From: Buxus sempervirens
Taxonomy: Eukaryota > Streptophyta > Magnoliopsida > Buxales > Buxaceae
Length of the DNA stretch: 64,000 nt
Assembly (NCBI GenBank): GCA_947561395.2
Contig: OX387184.1
Location: 45,058,932-45,122,931, forward strand
Reading direction: 5' to 3'
Shown here: positions 33,736 through 43,440 of the stretch, piece after piece
Numbering within the stretch: position 1 is the first letter of the stretch
How the letters are laid out: the number at the start of each line of letters is the position of its first letter
Made by a program: the position numbers and the translations under genes
Notes under the pieces: generated by a model
The model's input: only the letters and a program-made list of their open reading frames with translations
What the model was told of the DNA's origin: nothing
Databases searched by the model: none

Positions 33736-35814
33736 ATACCCACTGTGATTTTCAAGTCTCTGTTATTTCGAGATCTACATGTCTAGCTGGTTTGTTTAGG
33801 TCTGTAATTGTTCCAATACACTCCCAATGCTCCCAGAAGACTTCCCAACCAATTTTGGATTTAATCTAAACATCTTTAATTTCAAGTAAGTTTTCAATCT
33901 GACGTTCGGACTCACGGCATTCCAGAAAACCCAGAACTCACAATACAACCATGGCATTTGAAATATGTCACGAAGAAAACTAAAACCTCGGTTTTAAATC
34001 AGTGCTACTCACCATTATACGCTTAATCCCAGAACAGAAGCTTATTCCACAACCGGCCAAGCACGACTTCTGGCTACACGCGAGGATGCAACTGTAGCCG
34101 AACGGATCCTCTGCTCGCGAGAGAAATAACCCGCAGAACTCCGACTCCAATAGCCTCCTAGTAGTTCTTGTGATCCTTGTTCTTCACAGGCATAACCCTA
34201 ATCGCCATTACCAGCCGCAATCGCCAAGTCGCAAAACACCAAACGTCTTCAGTTACAAAAATACGATGCGAGCATTCGAAAACCAAAAACCTAATTTCCC
34301 CTTTAGTATATATACCTTCCACACGCTCCCATACGTATTGCCGCACGACAACCTTTTAAAAGCCTTGATCCTGTGCATGCTCGCCCACTGAAAACCCTAC
34401 ATTTTCCCGCATCCACTTAAGCTTATTCTCTTTTGAGTTATTTGGTAGAGTGTATAAAATTTAGAGTAACAATTTGGAAGTGATTAAATTTATAAGGAGT
34501 ATTAAGGATGAGATATTTATCATGAGAAAAATTTCTCTAGCAAGAATTGGTGTTGGTAATCATGATGTAAAAAAAAAACTCCTTAGAAAATATCGGGGTT
34601 TTACAACCAAACACTGTTATAAATTCTGCTCAGCACCTTGGAAATCGCTAAAACTCAAGCTACACAATCTCACAAGCTGGAAAATAAGAACAAAACAGGT
34701 TCAAATCAAATCACAAACTCATGGTATCAAGAACAACAGATTTAACTGCCAACAGCCCCTCAAACTCGACTTTTGGAACTCATAAATCCTACTAATAATT
34801 GACGGAATAATTCCCGTGGGTTTTGGCCACTTATAAAACTTCGAGCATCTTAATCTAGCTCCTAGGTGGGTGTTTGGGTCATTTGGTTGAAGAAAATAGG
34901 CTCAAAACAGTCAGCCGCACTCATACTGGAATTTGGGTGGGTGCGATGAGTACAAAGCACTTGGCGCTAGGAGGCACCGGATCGGCAGACCCTATTTTTG
35001 CCCATCCATTGAGCTGCCACCGAGTGAAAACAGTAGGCAGCACCGAGTGGATACTCCTCTATTTTCTCGTCACAACTTTCCACTCACTTTTATATCAATC
35101 TAGACATGACTGTCCTAAAATCGAGCTTCCACAACAGCTGCTCTATGCTTCTACCACCTTCAATAGACATTTAAACCTAAATCTAATTTAATGCTAACAT
35201 AATAAAAGCTCCGACCCACAAATCTCTTTGAAACGCAATACAGTGCTTAACAAATTCCACAATAAATCATTTCGGCTAATCTCAGGTAATTGGTTTCAAC
35301 ACACGGAGTAAAAGTGATGCTACTCACATGATTTATGGAGAATTCCTTCTAGCTTCCAGCCTCTCTGATAATCATCTCCGAAAAGAAACTTTTAATGGCC
35401 GATGACCTCAGATCTATAGTAGCATCCAGATCTGAGTAGATCTGAGCTCGACCTTACATAATAACCCTTGGACACTTCACCTTCCTCCCGCAATCCAGCT
35501 ATCAGAGCTCGGCTTCTAATTTCTGCCGATTTTCCCCTAACCTGAAAATTTTAAAATAGCAGCCTATTTATAGGCTTTGTTGAGGTCCATTCTTACCCGG
35601 TTTTATTGATTGCTCGCCCACCCTAATATAATTTTATTATTATAAAATTTCAATTAATCTTTTCCACCACTCATTATATTTCACACCCTTTCCCGAAATT
35701 TCAAAATTTCCCCTTGCCTATCCATTACCTAAATTATTCTCTTAATAAATCTATTAACATTATTATGGAATTTACGAATCTGACCTTAGTCGAAATCCGG
35801 GGTTTTACGCCGCA

Positions 35815-36607
35815 TTCCATATGTGGACAACTTTGGTAATTAATTAAAAAATCAATTTTTGGACCTGGTTGGACCCAATCTAACCTGTTTTAACATAATT
35901 TGAACCTGTTGGGCTTTGTGGGTCAACCCAAGCTCGTTTTGAGACTGTGGGACCACTCGAGCCCACCAAGGCTTCGTGGGCCCTCCAGCGGGGCCCACGT
36001 CCCATCTGGTCCAAACCAAGGCGCATTTTCAAATGGGCCAAAGGCCATTTGATTAATTACCCGTGGGCCAAGATCAAGCCCATTGGGCCCTAAAAGCCTG
36101 AACCAACCCAACTTTCATGTTTTAATTAACTTTTAAACCAAAACCACCAAAATCCAATAAGGGTTACCCAATAACCCTACTGGGCCATGGGCTCAAGGCC
36201 AACTTGGTGTTCGTACGAGCCTCCCAACAGGGCTCGTTTCCGACCCACTTAACCAAAAAGAAATAAAAAGATAAAATCAAAATAAGAACGGGTCCCCACC
36301 TTCAAAGGACCCCACCAGACTTAACCAAAATACATGCCGGATTAGGACAGGATGAGAAGTTGACTCAAAACCAGGGAGACCTGAGGGACCTGTCAAAGTG
36401 ACGGGGCGGGTCGGGGTGTTTTTGGACTTTCCCGGACGTAACCGAGAACTTAGCCAGATCTCTAAATAAGCCGCAGACCAGAAAATTTAGGCCTGGATAG
36501 GCACAACCCTGTGTCTGCCTGCACCTCTCAGGCAGTGGCGACTCCAATAGTCCCAAGGCATGCATCCTTTCATGCGCCTCGTCGTGCGATCGATTTTAGG
36601 TGCGCAC
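35815..36607 (+). mobile_element. Element A 3' LTR, block 3 of 3
   Basis: In reverse complement this aligns with the start of B's plus-coordinate LTR sequence: TGTGCGCACCTAAAA, then TGGAGTCGCCACTGCCTGAGAG, then the GC-rich part. It is therefore the U5 side of a plus-strand LTR ending GTGCGCACA at 36607. It follows the D target duplication and joins block 2 without a gap once D is removed. Confidence 0.8.
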
Positions 36608-37920
36608 AATTGGCTCCATATAAGTCCTTGAAAACTTGAATGAATGAAGTATGAGGTACTATATCTTGAATGAAATATGCATCACACAAAACTCCATCCA
36701 TTTGTGACTTGTGCGACCTCTTGAACGTACCTAGAGGATCACAGATTAACTCTGAAATCTGCTACTAAGCAGCTTTGAGTCAATCAAACACACAAGACAC
36801 AAATCAAAGTGAAAACTCTTGAAACTAGTTGGATTTGAAAATAGACTCATAGAGGAAAACACAGATTAAAATCACTTGAATTGGAGTTAAAATAAGCAAA
36901 TGGTACTTGATCAAAGTGACAAATTCAATAATCTGACTCGAACTGACCTGTCAACTTTGATCAGACGGTATCAAAAATTGGCTTCATATAAACTGCTGAA
37001 ATTTTACAGACACATACAAGACACCTTCACCTATCACATGTCTTGGGAATCACTCAAAAGTTCATCCGGATGATGAAGTTATGAGTGTTCTAAGATAGGG
37101 TACAAGTTTTTTCCAGGTTTGTAAAGTTTTGGTAAAAATGAGCAAAAAGAGTGTTTGTGTGCAATGGATTCGATTAAACCTACTTGAAATCACTAGCATT
37201 GAGTTGAAAATCATCCAAAAAGACTTTAGGATGAAGATTTAGCCTAAGCCTCTCATTAGTTGGAGAGGAAGAGCTAAGTTCATCCACATTGAAAACCAAA
37301 GCTTGAAATAGAGAGTTTAGACCATCGGGTCTTCTCTCCAAGATTGAAATCACCAAATCAACTCATGAAGTCCTAAGAGTTTACTCTAAGACCATTGATC
37401 TCAGATTTACCATATTGAGCATGGTGAATAAAAAATCTAGCCTATTCTTGACAAAATGGGAGTGATATGGGTGTGATTGTGTGAAAATCAAATTTCTAGG
37501 AGAAAACGGGGATCTAATGCTATAGAGAGCATAGGTCACCACGTTTTCTCCAGATTTAAAACACAATCACTTCAGAAAAATAACAATCACAATCAAATCA
37601 AGAATGCAATCACAAGATGTTCTAAACCTAAGATTCCATTCTAACTTCCTTTTCCCCAAGCTCTCTCTTCACGTTTTATGGCTACAGAGGATTCTTAGGT
37701 ACTTTAGAAGTGGTTTGGGGCTCCAAAAACACACCAGGGCCTTACACTACAGAAAGGTAGAAGGAGAGAGTGCTAGAATGTAAGAAAAAATGAAGAAGAG
37801 AAGGAAGTAGTCTTGCCTTAGTAGCTTGGGAGAGTTGAGACAGCAATTCGGCAGAGCTTCACTTCTTCTTCGAGAGCCTTCAAGTTTCAAAGTAGCAGCC
37901 CTTTGCAAGCGGAGAGCTCC

Positions 37921-37932
37921 TCTATTTATAGG
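37921..37932 (-). promoter_or_regulatory. TATA box in C1 LTR
   Basis: The minus strand reads CCTATAAATAGA, matching GCCTATAAATAGG at 59731 in C2. Confidence 0.65.
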
Positions 37933-38149
37933 CATAGTCAAGGGTATAAAAGACCCAAGGGTAGGCCAATAAATGCTTCTAGATTACTCCAATTCAAATT
38001 AAAGGTATGAATTGATGTAATACTACAAGTTTCGGAGGGTAAAATAGGGAGATCAGGTCTCTTAGAGAGAGGTAATATGTGTAAATAAGGCTTAGATCTC
38101 GAGTCTTTACACAAATGTGCAAAATGACTGCAATTGCATACATAGTTCG

Positions 38150-38412
38150 GTTTAGACCAAACCGCACTCTATCTGCGGACGCGGTAAAACCCTTCACAAA
38201 TTGCATGTACAGCGCGGTCAAAATTCAGTTACGCGCTAATGATTTCTGCCGACGTGGCCTAATGGCCTAGGCTTTTAGAAGCCACATGGCAGCCCACTTG
38301 CGCGCACGCAAGAAGCATGAGCTGACCGCACATCAAGTGCGGTCGCAACTGCATACTACATGCGGTCGAGATCAAACGACCCAAAACTGCATTATATGTG
38401 CGGTCAGCACCT
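38150..38412. repeat. ACCGCA palindrome cluster in C1
   Basis: GACCGCACATCAAGTGCGGT (about 38323-38343), then CTGCATACTACATGCGGTC, CTGCATTATATGTGCGGTC and looser ACCGCACTCTATCTGCGG units are clustered upstream of the TATA box on the minus strand. The arms match element A's GACCGCA/TGCGGTC while the loop sequences differ. Confidence 0.8.
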
Positions 38413-38448
38413 TTTTTGAATATTTTTGAGTTTTTGACACAGGCAATA

Positions 38449-38531
38449 CTTATTTACATGTAATATCATTTAATTAAATGTTCTCGTATTTTTTTAATCT
38501 CCATTTACTTAAGATATTACATGTAAATAAG
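38449..38531. repeat. Conserved 83-bp hairpin in C1 LTR
   Basis: Perfect 19-bp arms CTTATTTACATGTAATATC (38449-38467) and GATATTACATGTAAATAAG (38513-38531) flank a second, inner inverted repeat. The same structure is at 59302-59383 in C2. Confidence 0.9.
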
Positions 38532-38969
38532 CAAACAACCCCCATTTGAATCCATTAAAAATAGTTCTAGACCCAAATTCCAAGTGAATAAAAAGTCAAA
38601 TTTCCAGTTCAAGGCTAAATTTCGATTTTTCAGGTCCAGTAAAAAGATTCAACATGTTAATATTAAGGTATTTGTCAAGATTTAAAGGCTCAAAAAATTC
38701 ATTTATGCAATAACATTGCTAAGAACCTAATTACCGGGAAAAATTATCTTGAAATCTTGCCTTAAAAAATATTTCATTTTTTGGGGTCAAAAGTCAACAG
38801 GAAAAGTTTGACTTTGAGCAAAAGATTGAATCTGGGCCTTTTCCTTTGTGGCTTTGGATTCAAATGGATTAAGGATCTCAAACCCAATGCTAAGAATTGA
38901 AAATTCCAATAAAATATTTCTCTCCTTCAAGATTTATCAAAAAAATCGTGCAATTTTGGGGTGTCTACA

Positions 38970-39431
38970 CTCTGTACGTAACAAAAATTAATTTGAATTT
39001 TTTTATCCAAAAAGTTGAAAAAAAAAGATTTTTAATAATTGAAAATTTACATAACTTGAGGTATAAACTTCTTATACTTATCAAAAAGACCCACACATAT
39101 CTCTAAAGAGTTCTTTTTTTTTTCTTTCTAAACTTTTACGTACTTATAGTGTCTGCATTTATCCATAAAGTGATAAATCCTGTTATAAGCAAATTCAAAT
39201 GCACATAACTTGGGCGTGAAAACATGAGCCTTCTTCTACAATACTTATCTAAACCAAAACAAACAAAGAAAAAAAATCAAATAATATGTTAATAATATTT
39301 TTTATGATGTTAATGTATGCCATTTCATTGGGGGGGGGGTGTTTTTTTCTTCTTTCTTATTTCATTATTATATTCCCAAGTAGTGGGTTTTCACATTTTT
39401 TTTAGCGTCTAGACTACTATTTCAACTTTTA
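38970..39431. other. Unassigned AT-rich DNA left of the Helitron
   Basis: No gene or repeat boundary is recognised. It contains a run of about 10 G at 39330 and several T runs. It is the left flank of the Helitron insertion. Confidence 0.5.
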
Positions 39432-39648
39432 TCTATACTATATATAAAGGGAATAGGCCCCTTTGGAAAGTGTGCCAAACAACATTTCCCACTTTCCACA
39501 AGAGCCCTTAACATCCTTGCCAAACTTCCCTGATAAAGAATTCATTTAGAGGATATAAACGTGAATGTGCATCGACTCTTCCCTTACCCGCGAGTCCGTT
39601 TTGCTAACTATTCCTCCCACGTCGCTCCTCCCCTCCGTCTACCTCGCG

Positions 39649-39822
39649 ATGGCTTCCTCCCCTTCGGATACTCAACCTCCTCCCATCACAGTAACCTTGC
39701 AACTGCTTCGGCTTATGCGGCACCTCCTCCCATTGCTCGAATCAGAACTCTTCCCCTCCAAACATCCATATCTGCATGCCTTGGATTTTCTGGTTTTCTT
39801 CTCGCACGGCCATCACTCTCAG
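39649..39822 (+). CDS. Possible exon of a captured gene
   Basis: An ATG in good context (CGCGATGGCT) opens a 58-codon frame ending at a consensus donor CTCAG|GTAAGC. The peptide starts MASSPSDTQPPPITVTLQLL and is Leu/His-rich; I do not recognise it. G+C content is higher than the surrounding DNA, and Helitrons commonly carry gene pieces. An overlapping frame (39561-39896) is also open, so the call is weak. Confidence 0.35.
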
Positions 39823-40244
39823 GTAAGCACAGCTATTTGCTTCAGTGGAAACTGTTTGAAGCTTATACCGGCACTTTGATTTGCTCTATTTGTTAAGGGC
39901 ATTTGTTATGGTTCGTTGAGTATTGACATTCTGTTTGCTTCTGTGGAAAATGTTTGACGCTCACAATCTGTTTGACAAATTTTCTGTTTCGTGTCTTTTT
40001 TTTTCCTTTGCTCCCATTTCTTATGCAGAAAGATATAGTAACCCGCCAAATCATCATTGTGTCGAGGATTACGGTATGGAGTCTCTCTGAAGGGTGCAAT
40101 TTTTATGGTTTCTGTTCATTTTAATCCTCTGAATGATCTGAACTGAAGTGTATGCTACTACTCTTTTTTGTTTTTGTTTTAGTAATCCTCTAAAGTGTCT
40201 GAAACTGTTATTCTTACATTAAATTTGAGGTTAAAATCATATGT

Positions 40245-40388
40245 CGACGGAATGCATATCCCACATGTGGAATCGACCTACTGCAATCTGTTCGACGAAT
40301 TGCATATCCCACATGTGGAATCGACCTACTGAAATCTGTTCGCCGAATTGCATATGCCACATTTGGAATCGACCTTCTGATACTGTTA
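40245..40388. repeat. 48-bp tandem repeat, three copies
   Basis: The unit GCATATCCCACATGTGGAAT...CTGTTCGACGAATT starts at 40254, 40302 and 40350, exactly 48 bp apart. The third copy is slightly diverged. The unit contains the palindrome CCACATGTGG. Confidence 0.92.
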
Positions 40389-41734
40389 TGGTTCATTGGA
40401 GAATACTGGTGTCTGGACTATATTTTACGGATATATATCATGTTTATTGAATGAGTTCAAGAACGTAACTAGATTGTTGTGTGCACATGGTGACGTGTGC
40501 GTATTGAGGCTGCTTTAAAGAATAAAAGGAAAAGTATATGATATTGGGTCCTTCATACTTTGTAATTTCCCATTGTAGGATTTTCACTCTAGGACGAATT
40601 GCATGTGAGCTGAGTATGAATTAGTTTGGGATTTTAATGGTAAATTGATAATGAATTGCAGATAATCCATAATGCATATTAAAATCTGCTAGAGTGATAA
40701 TCCATCATGCATATCAAAGGTTCGGTTATTTAAGGCAATTTTAAGTTGTTTGGACTAGCTTTTATCTAAAGTAGGTTTTCTTCAGTTTCTTTAAGAAGTT
40801 ATCTTTCAGATAAGCTATGAACAGGGAAAGGTATTCTATTCTCTCATCTCAATTTATTTGGATGCAAAGTATTCCTTCATGTTTCCAGAGTGGAGTTTAA
40901 AACTTGATGACAAGGTGATTTCATGCATATTTATGGTTTATGAAATTGCAGAATTTGGCTGCAAGCTGTAGCATCATTAAAAAAAAGGTATTAGTTAGAA
41001 ATGAGGATGCATTCTTTAATGATGATCAAACTTTTGAAAATTTTGAAAGTGTTGAAAAGCCTTAGGTTGTATATAATGATTTCATGACCTTATTTCATTC
41101 CCTTCACAAGCCCATGCAACCTTAATTAGATTGGGAAATTCTTGATATGATTCTACATAGGCGAGAGGTGCAATAGAAGTGCTTGGTGTTTTAAAACAAC
41201 CTGTGGACAAAGCAATTCCTTGACAGTAGGTTGTAGAACCTTAAAAGTTATATAACATGAATTTATTTCAATGTAAATCATGGGTATATCTCTGCTGTAT
41301 TTGTTGTTGATCTTGGAGTTGTGGGAACTCCAAGGATGCAAATTTATGGAAAATGGTTTCATATAAGCTATTTGTTGGTGGAGCCACAAATGATACAAAT
41401 GGAAAATGGTTTCATTTAAGCTTTATGTATTCATCTTTGTTTCGTGTATTTGCAAAATATTGATTGAAAAAGGGGCTTGATGTGTCATTTGATATATTTT
41501 TTCAGGGTCCATGGCACCTTGCAGCATACATTTGAAGTTTAGACCATGATTTGCACCATGCCCCAAAAAATTCCATAAAGTTGAAGTTGGGGTTTTCTAT
41601 TCAACCAGTAAATTTTAATTCATTATTATTACACATTTTATTGTTTAATGCTGTTTATTACTTTTCTATATTTATTTTTTGTTTTTGAGAAAATTTAGCC
41701 TCATATTATTTGGTTCCAAATGTAATCCACCAAC

Positions 41735-41789
41735 TTGGGAACCCACTTCTAAACAGTATACGTGCAGTAGTGCACGTGCACTCTGCTAA
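41735..41789 (+). mobile_element. Second Helitron-type 3' terminus
   Basis: GGGAACCCACTTCTAAACAG, then ACGTGCAGTAGTGCACGT (41760-41777, one mismatched pair), GCACTCTG and CTAA followed by T align with the true terminus at 51560-51619. Together with the 5' end at 39432 this would delimit a 2.36-kb non-autonomous Helitron. Confidence 0.75.
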
Positions 41790-42001
41790 TAAATTTGAAT
41801 GCCATGATAGTGTTATCACTTTATTCTGCATATCTCCTAGGTCTTTCACTCACTTTCTAATTACAATGTCAATGTGTCTTTTATGTCATGTTGCTTTATT
41901 GCTTTTAGTGCTATAATTTGCAGATCTTCTAGGTCTTTCACTCACTTTCTAATTACAGTGTCAATGTGTCTTTTAGTATTCTCACTTGCAAGTTTCTCCT
42001 T

Positions 42002-43185
42002 TTTTTAACATTATAGTAACTGTTTTTTTTTTTTTGAATGAAGACGCTTTCTTGAGATAAGAAATACAATCTAAAAACACAGGACCTGACTCCAGAACAC
42101 GTGAGAAATGAGTAAGATAGTCAGGATGGGAGATGGTATGAGAGGTCCACCATCTAACTAGGATTATCAGTATTGCAGTATAAATTACCTTCTTAAAACT
42201 AGCCATGACATACTGTAAAATTATTTATTAGAAACAACTCCGTCAAATGGTACATTAACATAAGGAAATTTAACTGTAGATTAATGATCACAAATTGTAG
42301 TTTAAATTTCGGTTTCAAGATGTTTAATTAGATGGTGTAAACTTATTAAATATGCAAGATGTTTAATTAGATTAATTATTGATAATTAGATTAATTATTG
42401 AAGAAAACACTTTAAATAGATAAAGATATTAGCTACTTAATGTAAGCTCTACCGAACACTGTATAGTATTAGTTACATTCATAAATTTGCTAAATAAAAC
42501 ATTAGCAATACTTTAAGATAAAAACACAATTGAGGGCACATTCTCCCCTGTTTCAGTGTAAGATATGTCATTCACCCATAACGTTACTATAATTTTTTAA
42601 CATTATAGTAACTGTTTTTTTTTTTTTTTTTGAATGAAGACGCTTTCTTGAGATAAGAAATACAATCTAAAAAACACCAAGACCTGACTCCAGAACACGT
42701 GAGAAATGAGTAAGATAGTCAGGATGGGAGATGGTATGAGAGGTCCACCATATAACTAGGATTATCAGTATTGCAGTATAAATTACCTTCTTAAAACTAG
42801 CCATGACATACTGTAAAATTATTTATTAGAAACAACTCCGTCAAATGGTACATTAACATAAGGAAATTTAACTGTAGATTAATGATCACAAATTGTAGTT
42901 TAAATTTCGGTTTCAAGATGTTTAATTAGATGGTGTAAACTTATTAAATATGCAAGATGTTTAATTAGATTAATTATTGATAATTCGATTAATTATTGAA
43001 GAAAACACTTTAAATAGATAAAGATATTAGCTACTTAATGTAAGCTCTACCGAACATTGTATAGTATTAGTTACATTCATAAATTTGCTAAATAAAACAT
43101 TAGCAATACTTTAAGATAAAAACACAATTGAGGGCACATTCTCCCCTGTTTCAGTGTAAGATATGTCATTCACCCATAACGTTTT
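42002..43185. repeat. About 590-bp direct duplication upstream of RepHel
   Basis: Copies 42002-42585 and 42593-43185 are about 99 percent identical by eye, from TTTAACATTATAGTAACTG to TTCACCCATAACGTT, separated by ACTATAA. Differences are a few substitutions and T-run length. A smaller duplication of about 46 bp (AGGTCTTTCACTCACTTTC) occurs at 41839 and 41929. Confidence 0.92.
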
Positions 43186-43440
43186 TCGTTATGATTTGTT
43201 GTGGTGAATTAAGATAGTAATTTTATTAATTTATTGTAACAAATGCACCTATAACATGAACAATAGCTTATTAGACCAGCACTCGAAATAACTTATTCTA
43301 CCAAAAATATTTATACATTTTAACTCGATATATAGTTTCCAAGGATATGGTTTCCTACATTTATTACAGATGCATAAAAATTCATTCTCGAAAATTTTCA
43401 TCACTAATGTTGTACCATAAATTACAATATATGCTAGGAA

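Larger units (their letters stand above)
31860..34605 (-). mobile_element. Element E: solo LTR inserted in D 5' LTR
   Basis: This 2746-bp sequence is bounded by TGTAACGCCCC and GGGGTTTTACA, with a perfect 5-bp duplication ACCAA (31855-31859 and 34606-34610). The D 3' LTR preserves the empty site with a single ACCAA. It has no primer site, polypurine tract or internal region, so it arose by recombination between two LTRs. Orientation is inferred from similarity of the ends to D. A TATA-like GGTATATATACT (minus) is near 34305-34316. Confidence 0.9.
21972..35809 (-). mobile_element. Element D: non-autonomous LTR retrotransposon with nested solo LTRs
   Basis: LTRs at 21972-24299 and 30728-35809 match once solo LTR E is removed (2328 versus about 2331 bp). 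Target duplication CCGCA is seen at 21967-21971 and 35810-35814; the last base of the right LTR is G instead of A. A tRNA-Met primer site and a polypurine tract fix the orientation as minus. The internal region is about 3.4 kb once F is removed and holds no gag or pol, only an antisense ORF. The GAGGAAGAAATTTTTGTAGC sequence before the polypurine tract resembles the pol end of Tekay/Del-type chromoviruses, so D is probably a derivative using chromovirus proteins in trans. Confidence 0.87.
30728..35809 (-). mobile_element. Element D 5' LTR, interrupted by solo LTR E
   Basis: Sequence 30728-31859 aligns with 21972-23099 and 34606-35809 with 23095-24299; the break is exactly the E insertion. It shares the CCTACTCAGGG array (31443-31580) and the TATA box (35562-35575) with the 3' LTR. 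The terminal base at 35809 is G where CA is expected. Confidence 0.88.
36608..38969 (-). mobile_element. C1: truncated Tat-like LTR, cut by element A
   Basis: On the minus strand it starts TGTAGACACCCCAAAATTGC at 38969 and aligns with C2's 5' LTR (58855-61110): the same inverted repeat, TATA region and CATAACTTCATC...GGATGAA block. The alignment breaks at 36608, where the C2 copy continues from GGAGCCGATG; the missing U5 part presumably lies left of element A. The sequence right of 38969 is not polypurine, so it is a 5' or solo LTR. No coding region is seen. Confidence 0.8.

Noticed and set aside
39561..39896. 111-codon ORF at the Helitron left end
   Set aside because: It competes with the frame that has a good ATG context and ends at a consensus splice donor; neither is recognised, so only the latter was listed, with low confidence.
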